A stretch of 64,000 nt of DNA from Gordonia neofelifaecis NRRL B-59395 (GCF_000192435.1 NZ_AEUD01000001.1:1-64000); one strand, 5' to 3'; positions 32,875 through 41,370 are shown, counted from the first letter of the stretch. Notes: generated by a model not told the origin, from the letters alone. Numbers and translations are program-made.

Positions 32875-32998
32875 ACTGGCAGTGTGGGGGTCAGGGGTTC
32901 GAGTCCCCTTAGCTCCACTTCGAGAAACCTCATCTGACATGGTCAGATGGGGTTTCTTCGTCTCTATGATCGACCGCCGGCACGGCACGATGTCCATG
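32875..32998. repeat. att core copy 3 (attR) and 124-bp direct repeat, right copy
   Basis: The first 44 bases are the tRNA 3' end, followed by the 15-base-pair terminator hairpin at 32924-32956 and flank. Identical to 20473-20596. Everything to the right is chromosomal. Confidence 0.93.
32924..32956 (+). terminator. tRNA-type terminator, right copy
   Basis: Same hairpin as 20522-20554, presumably the ancestral terminator of tRNA-Ala before integration moved it 21.7 kb away. Confidence 0.65.
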
Positions 32999-33407
32999 CG
33001 GCGCCCATGTCCGATTTCAAGCGGGCGTTCGCCGCGTGCTGCCAGGTCCCGCCCCCGTCGTACGACGGTCCCGCGGTTCCTTCGATGGTGTCGTCGTCGA
33101 CGAATCGACTTGTCGCGCGCTGCCAGACGTCGTCGCCTCGGCGGAGCATCGACCGACCGGAGTCGTCGAGAGCGAGCTCGAAGATGCGGGTCACGCCGCG
33201 AACGTCGAAGTGATGCAGACGGTGCTCGCTGAGCACTGCGATCGCATCGGGGACGTGCCCGACCGCCGAACCCGGCAGCACCTCCTTCGCCGCGCTGCGG
33301 CCGCTCACCTCAGCAATCTGACCCGGACCAGTCGCCGTCGCGGTGAGCAGACAGCAGGTCTGCCGAGGGCGTGAGGCCGCCAAGCCTCGGTTCAGCATGG
33401 TTGGCAT
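32964..33407 (-). pseudogene. Probable remnant of a DUF1579-like protein gene
   Basis: The frame encodes 147 residues. The part FDVRGVTRIFELALDDSG, DDVWQRATSRFVDDDTIEG and SYDGGGTWQH follows the pattern of the C-terminal half of small beta-barrel DUF1579-like proteins (a vsRvy strand, a QRf strand, DGgtWehd). The N-terminal half lacks the expected barrel strands. The 3' end runs into the 124-bp repeat and has an unusual tail. I read it as a gene truncated by events at the att site; a short functional protein cannot be excluded. Confidence 0.4.
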
Positions 33408-33486
33408 CCGCCAGCGTCTATCTAGTAGCCTCGCCGTGTCCTTGCCGTATCCAAAACGTTATCGAAACCTGAATGGACCGAAGACT

Positions 33487-34194
33487 GTGACTCGACACCG
33501 TGCGACCCCTGACCGATTCTTGACTCGTGCCGCGCTCGGCAGCGCCTCGCGGAGCCGCCGGTCCGGCCGCCATCGCGTGGAGACGCCGAGCCGGACGGCT
33601 GCGCCGGTGCGTCTCGGCGTCGTTGCCGCCTTCGCCGGCGCGATCGGGCTGGCCGCAGCCACCGCAGGCGAGGCCGCCGCCAAGCCCGCGTCACCGATCG
33701 CGCTTCCGAGCGGCGTGCAGCTGCCGAAGAATCTGCAGGTGCCCGACAATCTCCCACCGGCGCTCGACAAGGCGATCGGTGACCTGCTGCCGTCCGGGAT
33801 CGGTCAGGCACCCGCGGCCAAGCCGGTCAACGGCACCGTCACCTCCACGTACGGGGCCCGTTGGGGCGCCCACCACAACGGCGTCGACATCGCCAACAAG
33901 ATCGGCACCCCGGTGCGCGCGGTGACCAACGGCGTGGTCCTGGAGGCCGGTCCGGCCTCGGGTTATGGACAGTGGATCCGTGTTCGGCAGGACGACGGCA
34001 CCACCGGAGTCTTCGGTCACGTCGATCAGATTCTTGTTCACGCCGGCGAGAAGGTGCACGCAGGCCAGAAGATCGGCACCGTGGGCAATCGCGGCAACTC
34101 CACCGGACCGCACCTGCACTACGAGGTCTGGAACGCCGCAGGTAACCCGATCAACCCGCATATCTGGTTGGAGAAGCGCGGGGTGCGACTCTGA
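33487..34194 (+). CDS. Secreted M23 metallopeptidase (LytM domain)
   Basis: A 235-residue exported cell-wall hydrolase or activator. The N-terminus is basic with a hydrophobic stretch (about 36-58), then a Pro-rich spacer, then an M23 domain (about 115-235) with the zinc ligands HHNGVDI (His, Asp), FGHVDQ and the HLHYE motif. It should cleave peptidoglycan cross-bridges or regulate other amidases. GTG 33487 is chosen; the upstream open frame has no export signal. It is the first intact chromosomal gene right of the elements. Confidence 0.88.
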   Translation: MTRHRATPDRFLTRAALGSASRSRRSGRHRVETPSRTAAPVRLGVVAAFAGAIGLAAATAGEAAAKPASPIALPSGVQLPKNLQVPDNLPPALDKAIGDLLPSGIGQAPAAKPVNGTVTSTYGARWGAHHNGVDIANKIGTPVRAVTNGVVLEAGPASGYGQWIRVRQDDGTTGVFGHVDQILVHAGEKVHAGQKIGTVGNRGNSTGPHLHYEVWNAAGNPINPHIWLEKRGVRL

Positions 34195-34284
34195 TCGGCG
34201 AGGCCGCCTGCGCTACGTCTGCCCGGCGCCGTCATCGAGTGGGAGTATCCGTTCCCACCTCGCCGACGAGACTTGGCTCCACTT

Positions 34285-34323
34285 GAAGAAACCCGTTCCG
34301 ACCTGAGTCGGAACGGGTTCTTC
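34285..34323 (+). terminator. Terminator after the M23 peptidase gene
   Basis: A 17-base stem with one bulged A (34285-34302 with 34307-34323), T-rich at the end. The sequence just before it, GGCTCCACTTGAAGAAACC, resembles the tRNA-Ala tail and terminator entry at 20510 and 32912. The remaining bases of the 308-base gap between 34195 and 34502 hold no gene. Confidence 0.75.
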
Positions 34324-34502
34324 GTCTCTGCGTCGGTTCCGACGGCCACGGATCGCTCACCCGGACGGCCGACAGTCGTCCGGGTGAATGTCTCTCGGTC
34401 GGCGATCGCGAGACCGGAGAATCGTTGCCGCCATACGGTTCGCGGCTCACAATGACAGATGGCGGGGGCGGCTATCTGCCTCAGGGCGCGAATGGACGAC
34501 TC

Positions 34503-35693
34503 ATGATGGGTGGATCGAAAGGCGCCTCGCGCGGGGCGCGCAGTGTTGTGCTCCTCGTCGTCGCGGCGCTCTCGGCCGCGCTTCTGGTCGGCTGCGGGAC
34601 GTCGACCGAGGAGGCCGCCCCGACCGTCTCCGTCAGCCGTCCCGCCGCCCCGACTGGTGCGCTGGCGCCGGCGTTGCAGGCCAAGCTCCGCGCGGCCCTG
34701 GACGTGACGATGAAGCAGTACGAGGTCCCCGGTGCAGCGGTCGGCGTCTGGATCCCCGGTCAGGGCTCGTGGACGACAGCGGCGGGTCTGGCCGACGTGA
34801 CGAAGAAGGTTCCCGTCACCACCTCGATGTCGTGGCCGCTGCGCAGCGTGACGAAGTCGTACACCGTCACGCTCCTGCTGCAGCTCGTCGATCAGGGCGA
34901 GGTCGGCCTCGACGACTCGCTCGGCAAGTACGTCCAGGGTGTCACCAACGGTGACGAGATCACCCTGCGTCAGCTCGCGAACATGTCCAGCGGCAACGCG
35001 GACTACGTGGGAGAGGCCTTCCTCAAGGAGTTCGGCAAGGACCCCGACAAGATCTTCACCCTCGACGAGTTGAACGCTTTCGTCCTGAATCAACCGGCGC
35101 AGTTCGCACCGGGGACGAGGAAGGTCTACACCAACGCGGACACGAACCTGCTCGGCGCCGTGATCGAGCAGGTCACCGGACAGCAGTTCGCCGACGTTCT
35201 GAGCGACCGGATCCTGGCGCCGGTGAAGCTCTCCGGAACTCACTACCTCCTCGACGTGACGAAATGGACCGCCCCGCACCCGACGGGTTACATCCAGGGC
35301 GACGGGGGACCGGAGGCGCAGCCGGACAACCTGTCGATCTACGGGCCGTCCGGATCCATGGTGTCGACGCTCGACGACGCCCGCGTCTGGGGTACGACCC
35401 TCGCCGAGGGGCTGCTCCTCACTCCCGCGACACAGGCGCAACGCGAGCGCGGAGCGCCGCTTCAGGTCGGTCCGCCGTATGACATCTACGCGCTCGGGAT
35501 GGGTCGGACCGACGGCTGGTGGGGGCACAACGGCGAAGGCCTCGGGTTCACCGCCGCTGTGTTCCACGACCCCGCGTCCGGCGCGACCATCGCCGTCTTC
35601 ATGAACGTCTCCAACGCTCCTGACAAAGCGCATCCGGCCGATCAGACGTTCCGGCGATTCGCCGAGATCCTGAAGTCGGAGGCGGCGACATGA
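34503..35693 (+). CDS. Serine hydrolase lipoprotein (beta-lactamase/D-Ala-D-Ala carboxypeptidase class C-like)
   Basis: A 396-residue exported lipoprotein: signal peptide with lipobox LVGC, short linker, then a beta-lactamase-fold domain with the SxxK motif SVTK (in LRSVTKSYT), YxN-type YTNAD and the HxG motif in WWGHNGEG. The family includes D,D-peptidases, esterases and class C beta-lactamases; substrate cannot be told from sequence. ATG 34503 and 34506 are both possible starts. Confidence 0.87.
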   Translation: MMGGSKGASRGARSVVLLVVAALSAALLVGCGTSTEEAAPTVSVSRPAAPTGALAPALQAKLRAALDVTMKQYEVPGAAVGVWIPGQGSWTTAAGLADVTKKVPVTTSMSWPLRSVTKSYTVTLLLQLVDQGEVGLDDSLGKYVQGVTNGDEITLRQLANMSSGNADYVGEAFLKEFGKDPDKIFTLDELNAFVLNQPAQFAPGTRKVYTNADTNLLGAVIEQVTGQQFADVLSDRILAPVKLSGTHYLLDVTKWTAPHPTGYIQGDGGPEAQPDNLSIYGPSGSMVSTLDDARVWGTTLAEGLLLTPATQAQRERGAPLQVGPPYDIYALGMGRTDGWWGHNGEGLGFTAAVFHDPASGATIAVFMNVSNAPDKAHPADQTFRRFAEILKSEAAT

Positions 35694-35746
35694 GGTCGGG
35701 CTTCCGGCCGGCGCCGGAAGCCCGATCCGATTCGGTGAGTACCTCC

Positions 35747-36199
35747 TCACATGATCGTCGCGGCGAGTGCGACGAAGGTGAACGCTGCAACGATCACCGC
35801 GACGCGGATGTAATGGAGGTTGTCCCAGCGCTGCTGTTGTTCGCGCCAGTCGGCCGGGTGGCTCTCCGGGGTCCAGGTCAGCGAACGGTTGTTGATCGGA
35901 ACGAGCAGGGCGATCGACATGACCACGCTGATGAGCAGCAGAGCGGCGGCGGTGACGGCGGCCCACGCCGCGTCGGTGTTCCAGACGGCGACTGCGAGTC
36001 CGACTGTCAGGATCAACGAACCGAAGTACCAGAACGGCATCGCGCGTCCGAGCATGCGGGCCCCGTGGGCTCTCGCGGCAATCGACGCGTCGACGGGCAG
36101 TGCGAGCGTGATCGGGTTTATGACGAAGGCGACCGAGAATTCGACGCCGACCATGAGGCCGGTGACCGTTGTGGCGAGAACTGCGAGAACGGATGACAT
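35747..36199 (-). CDS. DUF1772 membrane protein (anthrone-oxygenase-like)
   Basis: A 150-residue protein with four hydrophobic segments (about 3-25, 52-75, 80-100 and 128-150) and the DUF1772 pattern GVEFSVAFVINP, HGARMLGRAMP and WREQQQRWDNLHYIR. Some fungal members are anthrone oxygenases; bacterial members are uncharacterised. AAGGAG precedes ATG 36199. It diverges from the TetR gene and shares the ACTAGAATTTCTAGT operator, so it is the probable target. Confidence 0.85.
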   Translation of the reverse strand: MSSVLAVLATTVTGLMVGVEFSVAFVINPITLALPVDASIAARAHGARMLGRAMPFWYFGSLILTVGLAVAVWNTDAAWAAVTAAALLLISVVMSIALLVPINNRSLTWTPESHPADWREQQQRWDNLHYIRVAVIVAAFTFVALAATIM

Positions 36200-36218
36200 G
36201 GCGACTCCTTCTAGCGAT

Positions 36219-36233
36219 ACTAGAATTTCTAGT
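36219..36233. promoter_or_regulatory. TetR operator between the DUF1772 and TetR genes
   Basis: Perfect 15-base palindrome ACTAGAATTTCTAGT, with further CTAG-containing half sites on both sides (near 36211 and 36237), in the short divergent promoter region. Confidence 0.7.
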
Positions 36234-36294
36234 CATGCTAGAATAGGGCGCTAGTCGGATGCGCGCAAGGGGATCATTGATTCAAGGAGGACTC

Positions 36295-36861
36295 ATGGTA
36301 GGCAAGACTCCGCGACAGCAGCGATACGACGAGCGGCGCCGCGCAATCCTCGACGCGGCTCGTCTCCGCGCCGACACCGACGGCTGGGCGTCGGTGACCA
36401 CCAGGCATCTCGCCGAGGCGATCGGCTACACGCAGCCGGTGCTTTACGGGCATTTTCCCGGTGGCAAGGGCGAGATCATGCTGGTCATCGCGTTAGAGGG
36501 ATTTGCGGAGCTGGCAGAGCGATGCCGCAAGGCGCTGTGCCGCACCGACGCGCCGGGTGCCCGGATCGCGGCTGTCGCGACCGCGTATCTGGATTTCGGC
36601 AGCGCGCACCCGGCGGTTTATGAGGCGATGTTCCAGCAAGTGATCGACGTGAAGTTCGCGAGCGATGACACGCCCGCAGACCTCCGCGCGGGGTTCGACG
36701 TTCTGGCCGACACCATCGAGGACGAGAGTCGCGGGGTCGAGACCGAGGTCTTCTGGGCGGCATTGCACGGCATCAGCCTGTTGGAACGGGCCGGGCGGAT
36801 GCGTCCCGAGCACCGGGAGATCCGCATCACTGAACTGATTGACCGTTACGCACGCGGCTGA
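36295..36861 (+). CDS. TetR-family transcriptional regulator
   Basis: A 188-residue TetR protein: HTH at about 30-55 (VTTRHLAEAIGYTQPVLYGHF) and a TetR_C-type helical domain. ATG 36295 has AAGGAGG upstream. It probably represses itself and the divergent DUF1772 gene through the palindrome at 36219-36233. Confidence 0.88.
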   Translation: MVGKTPRQQRYDERRRAILDAARLRADTDGWASVTTRHLAEAIGYTQPVLYGHFPGGKGEIMLVIALEGFAELAERCRKALCRTDAPGARIAAVATAYLDFGSAHPAVYEAMFQQVIDVKFASDDTPADLRAGFDVLADTIEDESRGVETEVFWAALHGISLLERAGRMRPEHREIRITELIDRYARG

Positions 36862-36908
36862 GCGGCCGAACAGCTGACGAACCCGTTGCGGCATGCCATT
36901 GTGGGCCG

Positions 36909-37457
36909 GTGGAGATCCTGGAGTTCCAGACCGGCGCCGACTGGGAGCGGTGGCTCGAGGCCAACCACGCCGTCGAGCCCGAGGCGTGGTTGCGGATCGC
37001 GAAGCGCAGCTCGACGCTCCCCGGCATCGTCATTGCCGAGGCGCTCGACGGCGCGCTCTGCTTCGGCTGGATCGACGGGCAGCGGCGGTCGAACGACGAC
37101 GACTCGTTCCTGCAGCGGTACTCGCCGCGGCGGCCGACGAGCTCGTGGTCGAAGATCAACGTCGAGAAGTTCGAGGCGCTCGCGGCGGCGGGCCGGGTCC
37201 GCGCCGCCGGGCATGCGGAGGCTGACGCGGCCCGGGCGGACGGCCGTTGGGACGCGGCGTACGAGTCTCAGCGGACGGCGGAGCCGCCGGCCGATCTGCT
37301 TGCGGCGCTGGCATTCCGGCCGCAGGCGGCGCAGGCGTGGGAATCGCTCGGCCGCAGCGATCGGTACGCGGTGATCCTGCAGATCCTCAAGACTCGGGAT
37401 CCCCGGAGGCGCGCCGAAGCGATCGAGCGTGCGGTCGTGCGGCTCGAGCGAGGCTGA
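36909..37457 (+). CDS. YdeI/OmpD-associated-like protein
   Basis: The 182-residue protein has the YdeI/OmdA pattern: EAWLRIAKR, ALDGALCFGWIDGQRR, QRYSPRRPTSSWSKINVEK and a C-terminal PPADLLAAL...ILQILKTRDPRRRAEAI region. Members were linked to bacteriocin or peptide tolerance in some species; the biochemical role is unclear. GTG start at 36909, 47 bases after the TetR gene, so cotranscription is possible. Confidence 0.82.
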   Translation: MEILEFQTGADWERWLEANHAVEPEAWLRIAKRSSTLPGIVIAEALDGALCFGWIDGQRRSNDDDSFLQRYSPRRPTSSWSKINVEKFEALAAAGRVRAAGHAEADAARADGRWDAAYESQRTAEPPADLLAALAFRPQAAQAWESLGRSDRYAVILQILKTRDPRRRAEAIERAVVRLERG

Positions 37458-37595
37458 CGCTACTTCCGAGTACGGCTGGTGCCTGCGATGCGGGCCTCAG
37501 GCAGTCCTCTCAGGTGCGACGACTACCCTTGACAGGCGAAAGACGTTGAATTCAGGTCATCGGTCGACGATGGCCGCGCAGTTTTGGAGTGATTT

Positions 37596-38444
37596 GTGAA
37601 TCGGATCGGCGTTATCGGCGGCGGAACCATGGGGGCTGGCATCGCTGAGGTGTGTGCCAAGGCGGGCAGCGACGTGCTGGTGCTCGAGACCAAGCAGGAG
37701 TTCGCCGACGCGGCGTCCGCGCGGATCGCCAAGTCGATCAGTCGCGGCGTCGCCAAGGGCAAGATCTCGCAGGAGGACGCCGACGCCGCGATCGCGCGCG
37801 TCAAGGTGACCCTGGACATCAGCGAGTTCGGCGACCGCGAGCTGGTCATCGAGGCGGCACCCGAGGTCGAGGCCATCAAGCACGACATCTTCGCCAAGCT
37901 CGACGCCGTCGTGAAGCCGGAGGCGATCCTCGCCACCAACACGTCGTCGATCCCGATCATCAAGATCGCTGCGGCCACCAGCTACCCGGAGCGCGTGGTC
38001 GGCGTCCACTTCTTCAACCCGGTCCCGGTGATGCCGCTGGTGGAGATCATCTCCGCACTCAGCACCGCACCGGAGACCGCCGAGGCAGTCACCGACTACG
38101 CCAAGAACGTCCTCGGCAAGACCACCGTCCAGGCGGGCGACCGGTCGGGCTTCATCGTCAACGCCCTGCTGATCCCGTACCTGTGCCAGGCGATCCGCAT
38201 GTACGACTCGGGCTACGCCAGCGCCGAGGACATCGACGCCGCGATGAAGGGCGGCTGCGGTTACCCGATGGGTCCGCTCACCCTGTGCGACACCGTCGGC
38301 CTCGACATCTGCCTCGCCGCTGCCGAGTCGCTCTACGCCGAGTTCGCCGAACCGCACTTCGCCCCGCCGGCACTGCTCCGCCGCATGGTCGACGCCGGTC
38401 GCCTGGGCCGCAAGAGCGGTCGCGGCTTCTACGACTACAGCTAG
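37596..38444 (+). CDS. 3-hydroxybutyryl-CoA dehydrogenase
   Basis: Catalyses NAD(P)-dependent interconversion of 3-hydroxyacyl-CoA and 3-oxoacyl-CoA in fatty-acid breakdown or butanoate metabolism. The 282-residue protein has the Rossmann motif GGGTMGAGIAE at its N-terminus, the family stretch NTSSIPIIKIA followed by VGVHFFNPVPVMPLVEI (catalytic His), GFIVNALL and a C-terminal helical domain ending GRKSGRGFYDYS. Mycobacterial FadB2 is the closest type. GTG start. A TTGACA at 37529 may be its -35 box. Confidence 0.93.
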   Translation: MNRIGVIGGGTMGAGIAEVCAKAGSDVLVLETKQEFADAASARIAKSISRGVAKGKISQEDADAAIARVKVTLDISEFGDRELVIEAAPEVEAIKHDIFAKLDAVVKPEAILATNTSSIPIIKIAAATSYPERVVGVHFFNPVPVMPLVEIISALSTAPETAEAVTDYAKNVLGKTTVQAGDRSGFIVNALLIPYLCQAIRMYDSGYASAEDIDAAMKGGCGYPMGPLTLCDTVGLDICLAAAESLYAEFAEPHFAPPALLRRMVDAGRLGRKSGRGFYDYS

Positions 38445-38456
38445 TCGCCAGATCTT

Positions 38457-38505
38457 CCGGAGGTCCCGGTCCCGGTCCCGCGTGCAGCGGGACCGGGACC
38501 TCCGG
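38457..38505. terminator. Terminator between convergent genes
   Basis: A hairpin of about 18 base pairs (starting CCGGAGGTCCCGG, ending CCGGGACCTCCGG) lies between the dehydrogenase and the methyltransferase gene and can serve both. Confidence 0.75.
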
Positions 38506-38536
38506 CGTTTCGGCGACGACTGCAGCCGCGAGCCGG

Positions 38537-39232
38537 TCACGCCGGCGCGGTGGCCCGCCACAGGGTCACGCGCCCGATCCGCCTGCTGACCCGATGGTCG
38601 ATCTCCGCCGCCGTCTCGAATCCGGCCGCGCGCATCGCCACCGGGACCGCATCTCGCAGACTGGTCGCGAGGTGACGATTGGTCAGCGCATGACGCGCCA
38701 CCCTGCCGTCCGAGGGGTCGACGTGTCCGCCGAAATCGACCACGTCGAGCGTGCCGCCGGGCTTCAGCACCCGCAGTGCGCCGTCGAGCAGGGCGTGCTG
38801 TGCCTCGGGCGGCAGGTGGTGGTACGCGAACGCCGAGACGACGCAGTCGAACGATCCGTCGGCGTAGTCGAGTCGATCGCCGTAACCCAGGTCGAAACGG
38901 GTGCTGTCGCCGGCACCGCGGCGATGGGCCTTCCTGCGGGCACGGCGGAGGGCGAGGGGATCGGGGTCGACGCCGATCACGTGGACGTCGGGGTGCTCGA
39001 CGGCGATTCTCAGAGCCAGCTCGCCGGTGCCGGTTCCGATGTCGAGCACTCGGTCGTCGGTCCGGAGGGCCAGTCGATCGACGAGCAATCGGTGCATGCG
39101 CCGAATGCCCGCCAGGCGGGTCAGCGGGTCGTAGAGCGGGAGTAGGGCGTCGCGGCCGAAGCCCGGCAGATAGTCGTGCCCGCCGTGCGCGTCCGCGGCG
39201 GTGTCGTCGTCTGGCCTACTGATCGAGTTCAT
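38537..39232 (-). CDS. Class I SAM-dependent methyltransferase
   Basis: The 231-residue protein has the SAM motif I VLDIGTGTGELAL (about residues 62-74), motif II acidic GVDPDPLAL, motif III FDCVVSAFAYHHL and the strand LKPGGTLDVVDFG, the layout of UbiE/Methyltransf_11 enzymes. Substrate unknown. Divergent from the AraC gene, which may regulate it. Confidence 0.88.
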   Translation of the reverse strand: MNSISRPDDDTAADAHGGHDYLPGFGRDALLPLYDPLTRLAGIRRMHRLLVDRLALRTDDRVLDIGTGTGELALRIAVEHPDVHVIGVDPDPLALRRARRKAHRRGAGDSTRFDLGYGDRLDYADGSFDCVVSAFAYHHLPPEAQHALLDGALRVLKPGGTLDVVDFGGHVDPSDGRVARHALTNRHLATSLRDAVPVAMRAAGFETAAEIDHRVSRRIGRVTLWRATAPA

Positions 39233-39347
39233 CGTTCCTCCTGGTGGTCCGAGTACCGTCGAATCCAGGCTGCTCGGTGCAAGACGTCGGCACTGCGACT
39301 ATTCGCACCGGTAGTGGGACGATGTTCGCGTCGCCGAGAGGAGCACC

Positions 39348-40256
39348 ATGGTCGGGCCCGCGCGGATCGCGACGCGCCGGACCAGAGTGCCGGTCTACGC
39401 CTTTCGCGCTGAGCCCGGCGTGCCACAGGTCTGGGTGATGCGGTTCGACGAGGCCGCGCTGACCGAGGTCGGGGCACACGCCCATGAATTCCCCGGGATC
39501 GCGTATTTCGAGGCGGGCGGCGGGGCGCTCCGGCTCGGCGATCGACGTGAGCGGATCGGAGCCGGATGCGGGTACTTGATCCGGCCGGGCGAGGTGATCG
39601 CTGCCGAGGATGCCGCTGCGCTCGCCGGGGCCGGCGGCTGGGGTCTGTACTTCACCCCCGAGGTCCTCGGCGCCACGGACCTGGCGGACGGCGGTCCCGC
39701 CGATCGTCGACTGCGCTGGCGGATCCATCCCCTGCTGCGGGCGTTCGCGGACGACGGTCCGAGCGGGTTCGTCGTCCCGCGCGAGGATCGGCGGCTGTGG
39801 GCGGGATACCTCGGCACGATCGAACGGGAGATGCACGAACGTCCGGCGGGCTATCAGTACTCGGTCCCGGCCGTGCTGGTGCTGCTCTTGGTCGCGGTGA
39901 GTCGACTCCGCGCCGCGGCGGCGACGCCGGGCCGGTCGGACAGCCTGGTCGATGCGGTATTGGACGTCATCGAGCAGCGCTACCGAGGGCCGTACTCACT
40001 CGTCGACGTGGCAGGCGAGTTGAGCTTCTCGCCCGGCCACCTGACGACGGAGATGCGTGAACGGACCGGGCGGACCGTGCAGGAATGGATCACCGAGCGG
40101 CGGCTGATCGACGCCCGACGCCTCCTCGCAGAGACCGATCTACCGGTCGCAGAGATCGGCCGCCGGTGCGGTTATGAGGATCCCGGCTACTTCGCGCGGG
40201 TCTTCCGCAAGGTCCACGGCGTGCCGCCTCGCGACTGGCGGGCCGACGCGGGCTGA
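39348..40256 (+). CDS. AraC-family transcriptional regulator
   Basis: The 302-residue protein has an N-terminal cupin-like sensor (HAHEFPGIAYFEAGGG, about 45-60) and a C-terminal pair of AraC HTH motifs (VAGELSFSPGHLTTEMRERTG and VAEIGRRCGYEDPGYFARVFR). GAGAGGAG precedes ATG 39348. It diverges from the methyltransferase gene. Confidence 0.88.
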   Translation: MVGPARIATRRTRVPVYAFRAEPGVPQVWVMRFDEAALTEVGAHAHEFPGIAYFEAGGGALRLGDRRERIGAGCGYLIRPGEVIAAEDAAALAGAGGWGLYFTPEVLGATDLADGGPADRRLRWRIHPLLRAFADDGPSGFVVPREDRRLWAGYLGTIEREMHERPAGYQYSVPAVLVLLLVAVSRLRAAAATPGRSDSLVDAVLDVIEQRYRGPYSLVDVAGELSFSPGHLTTEMRERTGRTVQEWITERRLIDARRLLAETDLPVAEIGRRCGYEDPGYFARVFRKVHGVPPRDWRADAG

Positions 40257-40338
40257 TCCCGTGGGCCGTCGAATCTGGGGGACGTTCTCAGGGAATCGCC
40301 GGATGACCGGTGGGCACGGCGGCGGCGATGGTGGACAC

Positions 40339-40641
40339 ATGCTGATGCCCACGATTTCAGTGACCGTGATCGGACTCCTCGCAGCGCTGGTGTTCGTGGT
40401 TTTCCGCCGTACGGAGAAGGCGTGGGCGGTGCTGCTCGGCGTACTCGGCGCGTGGGCGGGATTCGTCGTCGGCGCGGTCCCGGGGGCGACGGCCGACATC
40501 GTGTCGGGCGGCGGATGGGCGTTGCCGACGGTCGGGCACCTGGGTGCCGTGGTCGGGGCGGTCGCGGCGGTCTGGTGGTTCGGCGGGCTGGCGGTCGGTG
40601 CGCCCGACGTGCGGCGGTCGGGCGATCGGGTTCAGCGCTGA
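40339..40641 (+). CDS. Small membrane protein
   Basis: A 100-residue protein with three hydrophobic segments (about 6-22, 31-50 and 65-85) and no recognised family. It lies between the AraC gene and a convergent TetR gene, with a 10-base overlap of its end with the TetR 3' end. The start (ATG 40339 or 40345) is uncertain. Confidence 0.55.
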   Translation: MLMPTISVTVIGLLAALVFVVFRRTEKAWAVLLGVLGAWAGFVVGAVPGATADIVSGGGWALPTVGHLGAVVGAVAAVWWFGGLAVGAPDVRRSGDRVQR

Positions 40642-41345
40642 CCGGCCTGCAACCGCAGCCCAGCCAACAACAGGTCCAGGCCCGCGCGGAACTGCTCGGC
40701 GTCGTCGTGGACCGCGAACTCGTCGACGATGTAGTGGACGTACGGGTGCTCCTCCGGATCCAGGGCGCGCCACTGATCGGCGAAGCGTTCGATGTACTCG
40801 GCGCCGGTCATCGTGCCGTCGACCACTTCTGCGGGGATCTGCTGGCCCAGGTCCGTGGCGGTGCCGATGACGAACCCGAGCACGGCCGAGACGCCGTGAA
40901 AGGTGTCGCGCGGGTTCAGCCCGAGTCGCATCACGTGACGTCCGAGCTGCTCGTACACCCGTAATCCGTTGGGCTGGGTCCCGGTGTCGCGCATCAGGTA
41001 GCCACCGAGCCACGGGCGGGCGGCGACCGTGTCGAACAGCGCGACGGCGACCGCCCGGAGGTCGGCGATCGGATCGTCGGAGTCCTCGAAGGTGTCGATC
41101 TCGGCCATCGCCTCGCCCAGAACGTGATCGGTGGCGCGATCGAGCAGTTCGTCCTTCGACGAGACGTACCAGTAGATGCTCGCGACGCCGCCGCCCAGAC
41201 GAGCGGCCAGGGCGCGGAAGGTCAGCGCGGCCTCGCCGGATTCGTCGAGGATGGCGACCGCCTCGCTGACCACCGTCTCCATCGAGTGCGACGCACGGCG
41301 GCGTCGGCGCGCTTCCGGGCGCCTCTCGTCCTTGTCAACAGTCAT
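40632..41345 (-). CDS. TetR-family regulator of the adjacent MFS pump
   Basis: A 237-residue TetR protein: HTH at about 42-62 (FRALAARLGGGVASIYWYVSSKDEL) and a TetR_C_1-type (TetR class) ligand domain. GGAGGAGG precedes ATG 41345. It diverges from a drug-efflux MFS gene with three palindromic sites between them, the usual TetR/efflux arrangement. Confidence 0.9.
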   Translation of the reverse strand: MTVDKDERRPEARRRRRASHSMETVVSEAVAILDESGEAALTFRALAARLGGGVASIYWYVSSKDELLDRATDHVLGEAMAEIDTFEDSDDPIADLRAVAVALFDTVAARPWLGGYLMRDTGTQPNGLRVYEQLGRHVMRLGLNPRDTFHGVSAVLGFVIGTATDLGQQIPAEVVDGTMTGAEYIERFADQWRALDPEEHPYVHYIVDEFAVHDDAEQFRAGLDLLLAGLRLQAGQR

Positions 41346-41370
41346 GAGTTCCTCCTCCCTTGCATCTTAT

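Larger units (their letters stand above)
20473..32918. mobile_element. Element 2: satellite-like integrated element with two recombinases
   Basis: About 12.4 kb between att copies 2 and 3. Left part: lipoprotein gene, nuclease-like gene, lipoprotein gene. Then, all minus strand: tyrosine integrase, small genes, serine recombinase, HTH proteins, a DUF3987-like/DnaB-N replication module, excisionase-like proteins, an M41-type peptidase and three genes that may be virion-related. No terminase large subunit, portal, tail or lysis gene is seen. Size and content suggest a phage satellite of a different lineage from element 1. Confidence 0.8.

Noticed and set aside
34119-36236. A 705-codon minus-strand open frame
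   Set aside because: It spans three real genes on both strands and a terminator; no family features.
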